DNA from: Sulfurimonas sp.
GTDB taxonomy: Bacteria > Campylobacterota > Campylobacteria > Campylobacterales > Sulfurimonadaceae
NCBI RefSeq assembly: GCF_027056685.1
Contig: NZ_JALUKE010000068.1
Location: forward strand, 1-37,034
Reading direction: 5' to 3'
Length of the DNA stretch: 37,034 bases
Below, one piece after another: positions 10,648 through 21,146 of the stretch. The translations under genes and the position numbers were made by a program. Under the pieces are notes generated by a model that saw only the letters and a list, made by a program, of their open reading frames with translations, was not told the DNA's origin and did not search any database. Each line of letters starts with the position of its first letter. Positions within the stretch are counted from its first letter, which is position 1.

Positions 10648-11712
10648 ATGGAAATATTATTAGAAGAATTTTACAAAACCGACCTCATTGTTGAAAAATT
10701 TCATGAAAGAAAAGTGCAAATTGATAAAAAATCTTACCAAATCAATGGAATAACGAACAGTGGCAAAACACAATTGGCTAAAAATTATCTGCTTGGTTTA
10801 AAAAAAAGTAGTTATCTTTACATAGATTGTTCAGATATTCGTATAAATATTAAACTACTCAACCATTCACTCAACTCATTTTGTTTTGTAAATAAGATCC
10901 AAACACTTATTTTAGATAATTACATTCAGGATATAGAGTTTGTAAATGTATCGCAGTTAATCGTTATTAGCGATATTCATTATGAAATTGATATACTTGA
11001 GACTCTACATCTTTATCCTTTAGACTATGAAGAATTTCTCGCTTATGAACACAAATATGACTCTTCAGCGCTTAATCATTTTGTTCAACTAGGTGCTTTT
11101 GCGTCTATGCATAAAATCAATGCAGATGAGAGAATTTTATATATCCAAAAAATGTTACAGCTAGCATTAACACCCATAGAGTTTGATATAGTCATTTTAG
11201 CTGCAAAATTTATATCACAAAAAATTTCTGCTTATACAATGTATGAACGGCTCAAATCTATACGAAAAATTTCCAAGGACAAACTCTATTCCTCTTTTGA
11301 ACTCTTAATAAAAAAGGGCTACATTCACCAACTTCAGAAGTTTGAACACTCCCGTGCCGTAAAAAAAATTTATCTTTGTGATACCTCCCTGAAAACCGCC
11401 CTCTCGACTGAGAAAAATTTTGCAAGATTATTTGAAAATATGGTTTTTTTAGAGTTACTAAAATCACAAAAAGAGTGCTATTACTATGAAGGTATAGATT
11501 TTTATCTTCCAAAGGATGACACTATTTTGCTTTGTAAACCTTTTGTTGATGAGAGACGGCTCTTTAAAAAACTAGAGAGTATTGAGCCTTTTATATTTAC
11601 ACGCAGAGTCAAACAGATAACCGTTATTAGTATGAACAAAGAGAGCTCAATCTCGCATCCAATTGCAAAGGTGGATATAATTCCTTTTGATATTTGGGCA
11701 TTAGGAGATTAG
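10648..11712 (+). CDS. P-loop ATPase, AAA_14/DUF4143-like
   Basis: Walker A-like 'NGITNSGKTQLAKNYLL', Walker B-like 'IQTLILDNY'; stop abuts the rnhB ATG. Confidence 0.6.
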   Translation: MEILLEEFYKTDLIVEKFHERKVQIDKKSYQINGITNSGKTQLAKNYLLGLKKSSYLYIDCSDIRINIKLLNHSLNSFCFVNKIQTLILDNYIQDIEFVNVSQLIVISDIHYEIDILETLHLYPLDYEEFLAYEHKYDSSALNHFVQLGAFASMHKINADERILYIQKMLQLALTPIEFDIVILAAKFISQKISAYTMYERLKSIRKISKDKLYSSFELLIKKGYIHQLQKFEHSRAVKKIYLCDTSLKTALSTEKNFARLFENMVFLELLKSQKECYYYEGIDFYLPKDDTILLCKPFVDERRLFKKLESIEPFIFTRRVKQITVISMNKESSISHPIAKVDIIPFDIWALGD

Positions 11713-12264
11713 ATGGGAAGTTTATGTGGTATTGATGAAGCAGGACGAGGACCTTTAGCAGGTAATCTCGTTGTGGCAGGGTGTATTCTAAACGCAGCGG
11801 TAGATGGGCTCAATGATTCCAAAAAGCTCAGTGAAAAAAAGCGTGAACTTCTTTATGAACAGATAATTCTAAACGCAGCTTATCATATAGTAGAGTTTTC
11901 TGCGCAAGATGTAGATGAAAAAGGCATTTCATATTGCATTAAAAGTGCTTTAGAAGAGATTATGGCTACTTTAGATGCGCAAAGCTATCTATTTGATGGC
12001 AATAGTAGCTTTGGTGTAAAAAATTTAGAAACAATGATAAAAGCTGATGCACATATTGCAGAAGTAAGTGCTGCTTCCATCCTTGCAAAGGTAACACACG
12101 ATAGAGATATTCTCAAAAAAGCCCTCATCTATCCACAATACCATTTTGACAAGCACAAAGGATATGGTACAAAACTCCATATAGAGATGATTAAAAAATA
12201 TGGATATTGTGATATTCATAGAAAGACTTATAAGATAAAGGCACTTGAAAAAACTCTCTTTTAA
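11713..12264 (+). CDS. rnhB: ribonuclease HII
   Basis: 'CGIDEAGRGPLAGNLVVAGC', 'DSKKLSEKKR', 'VSAASILAKVTHDR'. Confidence 0.95.
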   Translation: MGSLCGIDEAGRGPLAGNLVVAGCILNAAVDGLNDSKKLSEKKRELLYEQIILNAAYHIVEFSAQDVDEKGISYCIKSALEEIMATLDAQSYLFDGNSSFGVKNLETMIKADAHIAEVSAASILAKVTHDRDILKKALIYPQYHFDKHKGYGTKLHIEMIKKYGYCDIHRKTYKIKALEKTLF

Positions 12265-12350
12265 TATAAACGAAAATAATAACAACACTACAGTTAACAT
12301 TATTTTAATAATAAACATAATATAATAAAATAAAATTTCAAGGTGCTCAA

Positions 12351-12866
12351 ATGAAAAATCTACTCCTACTTGTTCTTGCTACTCTGTTTATTACAGGATG
12401 TTCAAGCACAGCAATGATAGCTACAAACAGGGAACTACCTCAAGTATATGTTGATGTAAACGCAACACATCAAGTGAAAAATGATGTCAAAATCACGCTG
12501 ATAACACTTAGTAATTATACAGACACCCCAAAAGCAGGACAACGGGCGACGAACATCATTGAAGGTGTGCTTTTAGCAAAAGGGTATGTGGTAAATACCG
12601 ATATTGCAAGCAATACAAACTCATTAATATCTGCTCAAACTAAAGCACAACAAAACGGTTCGAACTACTTCTTAACTGGTGGCGTTAGTGAGTGGAGATA
12701 CAAAACTGGAATTGATGGAGAGCCTGCAGTAAGTTTAAAATTGAGCCTCTATAAAACAAACAGCAGAGCGCTTGTTTGGAGCGCCACAGGTGCAGATAGT
12801 GATTGGGGAACTGGTTCTATTGGAACAACAGCGCAGAACCTTATAGAAAAAATGACAACGAAGTAG
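12351..12866 (+). CDS. pelC: Pel polysaccharide outer-membrane lipoprotein PelC
   Basis: 171 aa; lipobox 'LFITGC'; 'NYTDTPKAGQRATNIIEGVLLAKGYVV', 'YFLTGGVSEWRYKTGIDGEPAVSLKLSLYKTNSRALVWSATGA'; first gene of the pel cluster. Confidence 0.85.
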   Translation: MKNLLLLVLATLFITGCSSTAMIATNRELPQVYVDVNATHQVKNDVKITLITLSNYTDTPKAGQRATNIIEGVLLAKGYVVNTDIASNTNSLISAQTKAQQNGSNYFLTGGVSEWRYKTGIDGEPAVSLKLSLYKTNSRALVWSATGADSDWGTGSIGTTAQNLIEKMTTK

Positions 12867-12878
12867 CTAAAACAAGCT

Positions 12879-14234
12879 ATGAACTTTACAAATAAGCGGA
12901 TAAAAAAATTATCAAAGAGTGACATACTACTCAATAAAATAAAAAAATATGCATATCTTGAGACAATTAGTATTGTTAGTTTTTTTCTTTTTATAGGATA
13001 TATTTTTAATCCACAAGATATTTGTTTTATTAAGACACAAGTCTCTTATGCACTCATTCTTTTAGCTATTATTACACTCTTTCACGGTTTTGAAAATGGA
13101 CTTATGGCAGTAGGTATGCTCGCTGCAGCAATGTGGATTTTTTACCCACAGTTTCCCTCTACTGACTTTTTAATTTTACTTATGATGACAATGATTTTTA
13201 GTGAATTTCATTACTTTTGGACAAAAAAAATTAAAGAACTTAAAGTCGAAGCGAACTATAAAACCACAAAGCTCAATGAACTCTCAAAAGCATTTTATAC
13301 CCTCAAAATTTCTCATGACCAACTTGAAAAAAACTATGTTGTAAAACCTATGAGTATTCGTAATGCAATTGAGGAGATTATAGGAAATAATAGGCATCTT
13401 GATAGAGATAAAAGTGACAAAAATAGAGAAAAATTTTATAAAGAATTTTTAGCCTTACTTGAAAAATCTTTTAATGTAAACAGTGCCCTTATTTTACATA
13501 AAAACCAAGAGTATGAAAATGAAGAGCTTAGTGCACAAAACACAGCTATTACTTATAGTGCTATTTGCGAAAAATATGCAAAAGATGAAATATTTAATTC
13601 ATACTTATTCAACAGAGCCACACATTTTAAACAACCTGTTTACATAAGCGATAAAGAAGGTGAGCCGACACTACATGCCAAAGAGGATTCTAAATTTTTA
13701 GTTGCCATTCCTTTTGGAATGGGAGACAATATCTCTTCTGTATTGCTCATAGATAAAATGCCATTTATGTCGTTTAACAGAGAAAATCTTATCTCTATCT
13801 CTATTTTACTTGAGTATTTTTCCATCTCCATTTCACAAGTTAATATACCTAAGAATTTTTACAAAATAAGTTCAGTTGGAAATATAGATTTTACCTATGA
13901 ATACAATCGCTTACGCTATATATATGACAAATACAATATAAATTCAAGCATGATGGTTTTAAAATTAGAGAGTGAACTGCAAACACTTAAAGTACACAAA
14001 ACTATTCTACAGATGCTCCGTGCGCTCGACCTTGTGACTATTAGTAAATACAATAATTTTCACTATATTATTTTACTCTTTCCTCTAAGCGACAGTTCTT
14101 CAGCATTAGGATTTTTAAAACGACTCCAGCACAATATAAAATATGATAAAGATAGAGAGTTTGAGAGTATGCAATTTAAGCTCAACCAAATAGAACTCCT
14201 CAATAAATATATAGAAGATGATTATGGCAAGTAA
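12879..14234 (+). CDS. pelD: c-di-GMP receptor PelD (TM + GAF + degenerate GGDEF)
   Basis: N-terminal TM helices, GAF-like middle, C-terminal degenerate GGDEF-like domain with RALD (RxxD) at 14019-14030. Confidence 0.85.
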   Translation: MNFTNKRIKKLSKSDILLNKIKKYAYLETISIVSFFLFIGYIFNPQDICFIKTQVSYALILLAIITLFHGFENGLMAVGMLAAAMWIFYPQFPSTDFLILLMMTMIFSEFHYFWTKKIKELKVEANYKTTKLNELSKAFYTLKISHDQLEKNYVVKPMSIRNAIEEIIGNNRHLDRDKSDKNREKFYKEFLALLEKSFNVNSALILHKNQEYENEELSAQNTAITYSAICEKYAKDEIFNSYLFNRATHFKQPVYISDKEGEPTLHAKEDSKFLVAIPFGMGDNISSVLLIDKMPFMSFNRENLISISILLEYFSISISQVNIPKNFYKISSVGNIDFTYEYNRLRYIYDKYNINSSMMVLKLESELQTLKVHKTILQMLRALDLVTISKYNNFHYIILLFPLSDSSSALGFLKRLQHNIKYDKDREFESMQFKLNQIELLNKYIEDDYGK

Positions 14235-15402
14235 TCCATTTGTCTATTATGAGCATCATGTTGATGTTATTTTACTAATTCATCTCATAATCTCTTTTTT
14301 TGTCTCCTTGATTATCTCTTTCTATGCACTTAAAAGATTTAAAAAATCAACAAAAAAAATTGATTTACAAGATGCACAAAGAGTAGCAGGCATCCAAGAT
14401 CGTAGTTGGTTTTTTAAAATTTTATTCAAGGCTTCTCTGCATAAAAATAATCAAATTGCCATTTTTCTCTTTAGCTTTTTATTTAATTTAAGTGTTCCTT
14501 TTTTAGGATACTTTTTTACGCTATGGGTCTTTTGGTATATGGTAAATGTCAAGTATGAAGAAAAAGTCCTTGACACAAATATTTTAGACCTTGACGAGTT
14601 TCAAGACTCCTTTTTAGAAGTAGAAAGACTCTTTGGAGAAGGTTCTATGATAAATATCATGAACAATGACTACATTCCTAAATCAAAAAAAATCAAAGCA
14701 CTCTCCGCGCTTGCAAATACAAATTCACCAATGAGTCTGCAAGTGGTCAAGCAAACGCTCTCAAGCAGGGATGATGAAATACGAATGTTTGGATATACAA
14801 TTATTAATAAAGCTGAAACAGCTATCAACTCAAAAATCAACAAAAATCTTGCCATAATCTCTAGTGAAATTGCAAAAGGAGAGGCAAAGGATAAAAAAAT
14901 TATTGCCTTTGCCGCAAAAGAGCTTGCGTATCTTTACTGGGAAATGGTATATACTGAACTTGTACACGAAAGCTTAAAGATAAACTTTTTAAATTCAGTA
15001 ATAGCCTACTTAGAAATTGCCAAAGAGTATTATGTTCCTCAACTTGATAATATAGTAGAAAAAATCAAACTTTGTGATGAAGAAGAGACAGATATGAGTA
15101 ATCTCAATCAAATCAGGAATGAGAGAGAAAACCTTGAAGATACTTATGCAATTTGTGCAAGTCTGTTTAGTTTAATGGGGCGCGTCTATATGCATAGAAA
15201 AGAGTATGAAGCGGCAAAAGCTGAACTAACTGTAGCAAAAGAGTTACTCTCAGAACATTCTACATTTTTAATTCCTTACTTAGCAGAGCTTTATTTTATA
15301 ACAAAAAAATACAACATTACCCGAACACTTATGACACAGGCACAAGGACTAGAGTACAATGCTAAACTCTATCCTGTAGTGGCGCAGTGGAGGAATGTAT
15401 AA
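14218..15402 (+). CDS. pelE: Pel biosynthesis inner-membrane TPR protein PelE
   Basis: Two N-terminal TM segments then helical repeats; position between pelD and pelF; overlaps pelD. Confidence 0.8.
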   Translation: MIMASNPFVYYEHHVDVILLIHLIISFFVSLIISFYALKRFKKSTKKIDLQDAQRVAGIQDRSWFFKILFKASLHKNNQIAIFLFSFLFNLSVPFLGYFFTLWVFWYMVNVKYEEKVLDTNILDLDEFQDSFLEVERLFGEGSMINIMNNDYIPKSKKIKALSALANTNSPMSLQVVKQTLSSRDDEIRMFGYTIINKAETAINSKINKNLAIISSEIAKGEAKDKKIIAFAAKELAYLYWEMVYTELVHESLKINFLNSVIAYLEIAKEYYVPQLDNIVEKIKLCDEEETDMSNLNQIRNERENLEDTYAICASLFSLMGRVYMHRKEYEAAKAELTVAKELLSEHSTFLIPYLAELYFITKKYNITRTLMTQAQGLEYNAKLYPVVAQWRNV

Positions 15403-17030
15403 TGAATCAACAATTTCCCACAAGTCGTAGTGTTGATATTATGCTCTTTTCCGAGGGTACATATCCTTATGTCAAAGGTGGTGTATCTAGTTGGATACTT
15501 CAATTAATGAAAGGATTACCAGAGTTTTCATTTGGAGTCTGTTTTATTGGAGCCACTCCTTATCTTGATGGAGAACTTATGCAAATAAGTTATGAGTTTC
15601 CAGAAAATTTAAAGCATTTAGAAGTTCATTATCTTTTTGATGACAATGATAAAAAAGTGCCAAAACCAAAGAAGAAAAAAGGAAATATAGAAGGCTTTAA
15701 AGCCATTGAAAAACTTTACAAAGCATTTCAAAATAACAGTGGCGAAATTCCAGAAGTTTTAAAAAATCTTGATTTTTATACAAAAGAGGTTACTTTTGAT
15801 GACTTTTTACACTCAGAACTTGCTTGGGAGTTTTTAACAAAAATTTATAGTAAAAATTGTCCAGATGTTCCTTTTGTTGATTATTTTTGGACACTGAGAA
15901 ATATTCATAAACCTATTTGGACACTTGCAAATATTGTAAAAAATCTTCCTACAACAAAAATCTACCATGCCCCTTCAACTGGATATGCTGGTTTTATAGG
16001 CTCACTAGCCTCTTACACTAACAATAGACCATTTTTTCTTACCGAGCATGGCATATATACAAGAGAGAGAAAAATAGATATGCTCTCTGCTGATTGGATA
16101 GAGTTTAAAAAGCCTGCCTTACTACAGCAGCCTCAGGAGTATAACTACATCAAAAAAATGTGGATTACTTTTTTTGATAAAATTGGTCTCTTTTGTTATC
16201 ACCGTTCTAACCACATTCTCTCCCTCTTTTCAGGTGCCCGTGCTATTCAAATAAATTTCGGAGCCCCACAACAAAGAACTATGATAATCCCAAATGGGGT
16301 TGATGTTGATGGACTTATGCAGACTATGAAAAAAAGACAAGATCCACCAAAACCTATTATCACTCTTATTGGACGGGTTGTTCCTATTAAAGATATTAAG
16401 ACATTTATACGCGCCATTAAAATCGCTTCACAAACCATTCCTGACATACAAGGATGGATAGTCGGTGCAGTCGAGGAGGATAGAGAGTATGTTCAAGAGT
16501 GCCAACAGATGGCATTTGCTCTTGATTTGAAAGGCGCTATACAAAATTTTGATGGCAACAAGAGTAAACTAACTCTTGAAGAGTTAGAAAAGAATGAAGA
16601 TAAAATCAAATTTTTTGGACATAGCAATATTAAAGAGATTCTACCAAAATCAGCTCTACAGACACTCTCATCCATCAGTGAGGGTATGCCTCTTGTTATT
16701 TTAGAAGGTTTTGCCGCAGGTGTGCCTTGCGTTGCCACTGATGTTGGAAGTTGCCGTGACCTTATTGAAGGTGGTATTAACGGTGAAGACAAAGCCATAG
16801 GCGTTGCTGGTGCCATAACAGGAATTGCAAATCCGGACGCTTTAGCAAAAGAGTATGTTCGATTTTTAAACTTTGAAAATGGAGTATGGGCAAAAGCGCA
16901 GGCAGCTGGGCTTAAAAGAGTACAAAAGTATTACAGACAAGAGATGTTCTTACAAGAGTATAGAAAACTTTATGACGAAGCACTCTCCCTTACATGGGAT
17001 CAACTCAATTCAAAAAGAGAGGGGATTTAA
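15402..17030 (+). CDS. pelF: Pel polysaccharide glycosyltransferase PelF (start at 15402; pelE stop overlaps as TAATG)
   Basis: 'DIMLFSEGTYPYVKGGVSSWILQLMKGLPEFSFGVCFIGA', GT4-like 'SSISEGMPLVILEGFAAGVPCVATDVGSCRDLI'. Confidence 0.95.
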   Translation: MNQQFPTSRSVDIMLFSEGTYPYVKGGVSSWILQLMKGLPEFSFGVCFIGATPYLDGELMQISYEFPENLKHLEVHYLFDDNDKKVPKPKKKKGNIEGFKAIEKLYKAFQNNSGEIPEVLKNLDFYTKEVTFDDFLHSELAWEFLTKIYSKNCPDVPFVDYFWTLRNIHKPIWTLANIVKNLPTTKIYHAPSTGYAGFIGSLASYTNNRPFFLTEHGIYTRERKIDMLSADWIEFKKPALLQQPQEYNYIKKMWITFFDKIGLFCYHRSNHILSLFSGARAIQINFGAPQQRTMIIPNGVDVDGLMQTMKKRQDPPKPIITLIGRVVPIKDIKTFIRAIKIASQTIPDIQGWIVGAVEEDREYVQECQQMAFALDLKGAIQNFDGNKSKLTLEELEKNEDKIKFFGHSNIKEILPKSALQTLSSISEGMPLVILEGFAAGVPCVATDVGSCRDLIEGGINGEDKAIGVAGAITGIANPDALAKEYVRFLNFENGVWAKAQAAGLKRVQKYYRQEMFLQEYRKLYDEALSLTWDQLNSKREGI

Positions 17031-18403
17031 TGGCTGGTATAGGTTTTGAGCTCAAAAAAATCCTTAAAGAGGACAGACTTCTTTCGCTGGCAAAGGTTTA
17101 TGGCTACTCTGCGATTTTAAGTTCTGGACCTTGGGTCGTCTCTATTGTTGCTATCTTGCTTGTTGGTTTTATTAACCTTGCAAATTATGGTGCAGATAGT
17201 GATGCCTATAGATTTCAAGTTGTTATTACTTACGCTATTGCTCTGGCTTCTAGCCTTATTATCACCGGTATTGTACAGCTTCCTCTTACTAGGTATATAG
17301 CAGACCTGATCTTTAACCATAGAGAAGATGAAATACTACCGGCCTATTTTGGTGCACTCTTTTTATCTTGGATTATAGGTTTACCCCTTGTTATTCCCTT
17401 CTACCTTTGGATGTTTGATGGACAGAGTATGGTATTTATTATCGGAGTTGTAGCAACTTTTTTAGTACTTTGCGGTGTCTGGATTTCAAGCATCCTCGCA
17501 ACAAGTTTAAAGTACTACAATGGTGTTGTCTGGTCATACTTTATAGCTTATGCACTTATTGTGTTTGTCTCTATCTATGCAGGAGATACTATTGAAAAGC
17601 TTATCTACATCTTCTTTATAGGAAATGCCTTTTTACTTGTCATTCTTATGACACTTATTATTAAGAGCTACGACTCAACTATCTTTTTTAAAGTTGATTT
17701 CTTTTTAGCAAAAAACTTCTACTGGACTCTTGCCATTGCAGGGCTTACTTACAATCTTGGAGCATGGGTAGATAAGTTTATATTCTGGTACAATCCAGCT
17801 ACCGGCTATGCCGTCATTGGAAAGTTGCATGCCTCTTTGGTCTATGATATGCCAATATTTTTAGCATATCTCTCTATCATTCCTGGAATGGCTATCTTTT
17901 TTTACAGACTTGAAGCTGATTTTTCAGAAAAATATGACCTCTATTATAACTCAGTAAGAAATGGGGGAACACTCAAAGCAATACAAACATATAGAGATGA
18001 CATGGTCTATATTATTCGCCATGCTATTCATGAAATAATCATCATACAATCAATTGTAGATATTATTTTATTTCTAACAGTCCCTTATTTATTTACTTAT
18101 CTGCATATTCCGCAGCTCTACCTTGGTCTACTCTATATACTCACTATTGGGGCAATGCTCCAACTAGCTTTTATGTCAGTGTTGGCAATTTTATACTATT
18201 TAGATAGAAAAGTAGTTGCTATGTGGCTATGTATTGCCTTTTTTGTTCTCAATACTGTTTTAACCCTACTCTCCATTGATATGGGACCAGCAATGTTTGG
18301 ATATGGTTATACAGTATCACTTTTACTTGTGTTTACTGCAAGTGTTATAATAATTAGAAAAGAAATGGATAGGTTGAATTATGAAACTTTCATGTTGCAA
18401 TAG
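17030..18403 (+). CDS. pelG: Pel polysaccharide membrane transporter PelG (start at MAGIGFELKK; TAATG overlap with pelF)
   Basis: 'MAGIGFELKKILKEDRLLSLAKVYGYSAILSSGPWVVSI', ~12 TM, MATE/MOP-like. Confidence 0.93.
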   Translation: MAGIGFELKKILKEDRLLSLAKVYGYSAILSSGPWVVSIVAILLVGFINLANYGADSDAYRFQVVITYAIALASSLIITGIVQLPLTRYIADLIFNHREDEILPAYFGALFLSWIIGLPLVIPFYLWMFDGQSMVFIIGVVATFLVLCGVWISSILATSLKYYNGVVWSYFIAYALIVFVSIYAGDTIEKLIYIFFIGNAFLLVILMTLIIKSYDSTIFFKVDFFLAKNFYWTLAIAGLTYNLGAWVDKFIFWYNPATGYAVIGKLHASLVYDMPIFLAYLSIIPGMAIFFYRLEADFSEKYDLYYNSVRNGGTLKAIQTYRDDMVYIIRHAIHEIIIIQSIVDIILFLTVPYLFTYLHIPQLYLGLLYILTIGAMLQLAFMSVLAILYYLDRKVVAMWLCIAFFVLNTVLTLLSIDMGPAMFGYGYTVSLLLVFTASVIIIRKEMDRLNYETFMLQ

Positions 18404-21146
18404 ATTTTTACTACTTTTACTACTTTTGTGTAGTGCTGCGTTTGGTGCGCTCAATGATAAAAGTGCCATCGTCTATTATGGGAAAAACATATCTTATCCC
18501 ATGGTAGGTATTCATAACTATATTATAGTCCAACCCTCTCTAACAGACACAAATACCCATGGATTTAGAGTCTATAAAGACAAAATGTATGCCTATGTAA
18601 GTATTGGTGAAATTGACAAAAATATTCCTGAGTATAAAAAGATAAAGCAGACATGGATTCTTGGAAAAAATAAAGCATGGGATTCTGTTGTACTTGATCT
18701 GACAAATCCTAAGTATAAAGCCTTTTTATTTAATGATGTCATTGCCCCACAGATAAAAAGAGGATTTAAAAACTTCTTTTTTGATACACTAGATTCTTAT
18801 CAACTTGTCGCAAAAACAGATAAACAAAGAGCAGAAAGTGAAGCTGCTTTAGTAGATATTATTAAGACTTTTCATAAACGCTACCCTACTTCAAAACTAA
18901 TTATAAATAGAGGATTTAACATAATTGATAGTGTTCATAATGATATAAACGCAGTGCTTTTTGAATCATACTATCATGGTATAAATGGTGAAAAACTAGG
19001 CTATAAAGATGTTACTAGCAAAGATAGGAAATGGTTAGATACTTACATTAAGAAAATTCACCACTACAAACTAGACATTATCTGTGTTGATTATTTAAAA
19101 CTCAAAGATTTAACATCAAAAGAAGCCAGCAATACTATAGCAAAAATTAAAGCAAAGGGAATGATTCCTTATATTGCTACAAAAGATTTGAAAGTATATG
19201 GTCAATCATCCAAAAATCCTATTAAACGAGAAATTTTAACGCTTATAGACGAGAGTGTGCATGACAGAAGATTTCTCGCCGCACATCAAAGTGGTGCACT
19301 GCCACTAGAGTATGAAGGATATATACAGAAGCTTTATGACATTCATAAACATAAATTGCCAACTATGGAGCAGATGCAACAGTATGGTGGGGTTATTGTC
19401 TGGTTTTCCAAAACATATAAACATCCAGCAGAGTTCACAAATTGGGTTTTAGAGCTTCAAAAATACAATATAAAAGTTGTCTTTGCAGCAAATTTACCCC
19501 TCCCTCTAAATAACTTACTTTCAAAACTTTCAATAAAAGTAAACACTACCCCTATAGATTTAACACATTCAAGCAAAATTATTACAAAATCTGCAATGAT
19601 TGGCTATGAAATCAAACCATCGCTTACACAAAGTGAAAATTTCATAAACATAACAAAGGGGCAAAGTCTTCTCACGCTCAAATCTCAAAATGGTGTTACA
19701 AACACCTATGCAGCCATAATGCCTTGGGGTGGATTTGCATTAAGAAATGGATTTATGCAGGAGTTTGGTGATGATAATCTATGGGTTATTAACCCTTTTA
19801 AATTTTTTACAAAAGCGCTGCGTTTAAAAAAGATTATAGTTCCTGATGTAACAACACAATATGGTAAAAGAATTTTTATTAGCCATATTGATGGTGATGG
19901 AAGTATGAATAGAGTGGAGTGGGATCCAAAACTTTTCTCAATAGATGTTATATATAACAAAATCCTTAAAAAATATCCCCTACCGGTCTCTGCTTCTATA
20001 GTGGGGGCAGAAGATGATGATAATGGTCTCTATCCAAAATTAGCACCAGCCTTACAAAAAACAATCAAGGCAATGTACAAACTACCAAATGTGGAACCCG
20101 CTTCACACACCTTTTCTCATCCATTCTTTTGGGGAAAAATCCATAATGGAAATTTAGCTCCAAAATATAGACTTGATCCAAAAGGCTACCACTTCTCTTT
20201 AGAAAATGAGATCAAAGGGATGATAGACCTCATTAATGTAAAATACCTTACAAAAGAGAAAGAGCCAAGAGCAAAAACAGTTTTTTGGAGCGGAGACTGT
20301 GCGCCACCAGAAAATATTTTAGCCTATGTTTATAAACTCCATCTTCTTAACTTTAATGGAGGCGATACATATATTACAAATAGGCATCCTTGGCTTTTAT
20401 ATATAGCACCATTAGGATTAGGCAGAGGAGAGTATTATCAAATCTATACAGGTGCACAAGATGAAAATGTCTACACAAATGATTGGCGTGGACCTTTTTG
20501 GGGATTTAAAAAAGTTGTGCAGACATTTAAACTTACAGAGTCACCTCGCAGACTTAAAGTTATTGACATATACTTTCACTACTATTCAGGTTCTAAGCGT
20601 GCCTCGCTAACTGCACTTGACTATGTTTTTCGTTGGGCTATGAAACAAGATATAAATCCAATGTTTACATCTTTGTATATTCCAAAGGTAATGGATTACT
20701 ATACACTCTCTCTCGCTCAAGGGAAGAATAGTTATTTTGTAGCAGGTGTCAAAAACCTTAAAACACTGCGTTTAGATAATTCGAAAATGTATGTAGATAT
20801 GAATAGTTCTAAGAATATTCTTGGGTTTAAAGATAATAAGAGTCATAAATATATTCATATAGGTAATAAAAGTGAAGCATTTGTAAAACTCTCAAAAAAT
20901 ATGCATAATACAGAAGCTTATCTTGTTAGTACAAACGCAGCAATACTCAAAAGTGAAAAAAACGCAAATGGTTTTAGTATGGAGCTAAGTTCTTATTTAC
21001 CTATTCGCCTTGAGTTAAACATTCCAAAAAATTGTCATTACCAGTTCACAGATATAGCTCCAACTATAACGAAAAAAGGTAATATCATCAGTTTTAGCTA
21101 TAAGTATAAGAAAGAAGTTGGTTTTAATGTCAAATGTAAACCATAA
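18381..21146 (+). CDS. pelA: PelA-like bifunctional glycoside hydrolase / polysaccharide deacetylase
   Basis: Signal peptide; GH114/GH166-like N-terminus ('MYAYVSIGEID', 'NFFFDTLDSYQ', 'VLFESYYHG'); deacetylase motifs HIDGDG (~19884) and SHTFSH (HxxxH, 20106-20120). Confidence 0.88.
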   Translation: MKLSCCNRFLLLLLLLCSAAFGALNDKSAIVYYGKNISYPMVGIHNYIIVQPSLTDTNTHGFRVYKDKMYAYVSIGEIDKNIPEYKKIKQTWILGKNKAWDSVVLDLTNPKYKAFLFNDVIAPQIKRGFKNFFFDTLDSYQLVAKTDKQRAESEAALVDIIKTFHKRYPTSKLIINRGFNIIDSVHNDINAVLFESYYHGINGEKLGYKDVTSKDRKWLDTYIKKIHHYKLDIICVDYLKLKDLTSKEASNTIAKIKAKGMIPYIATKDLKVYGQSSKNPIKREILTLIDESVHDRRFLAAHQSGALPLEYEGYIQKLYDIHKHKLPTMEQMQQYGGVIVWFSKTYKHPAEFTNWVLELQKYNIKVVFAANLPLPLNNLLSKLSIKVNTTPIDLTHSSKIITKSAMIGYEIKPSLTQSENFINITKGQSLLTLKSQNGVTNTYAAIMPWGGFALRNGFMQEFGDDNLWVINPFKFFTKALRLKKIIVPDVTTQYGKRIFISHIDGDGSMNRVEWDPKLFSIDVIYNKILKKYPLPVSASIVGAEDDDNGLYPKLAPALQKTIKAMYKLPNVEPASHTFSHPFFWGKIHNGNLAPKYRLDPKGYHFSLENEIKGMIDLINVKYLTKEKEPRAKTVFWSGDCAPPENILAYVYKLHLLNFNGGDTYITNRHPWLLYIAPLGLGRGEYYQIYTGAQDENVYTNDWRGPFWGFKKVVQTFKLTESPRRLKVIDIYFHYYSGSKRASLTALDYVFRWAMKQDINPMFTSLYIPKVMDYYTLSLAQGKNSYFVAGVKNLKTLRLDNSKMYVDMNSSKNILGFKDNKSHKYIHIGNKSEAFVKLSKNMHNTEAYLVSTNAAILKSEKNANGFSMELSSYLPIRLELNIPKNCHYQFTDIAPTITKKGNIISFSYKYKKEVGFNVKCKP

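Noticed and set aside
12300-12340. AT-rich stretch upstream of pelC as a defined promoter
   Set aside because: Several overlapping -10-like strings, none with a convincing -35 at 16-18 bp.
16247-16816. Minus-strand ORFs inside pelF
   Set aside because: Antisense shadow ORFs; pelF is unambiguous.
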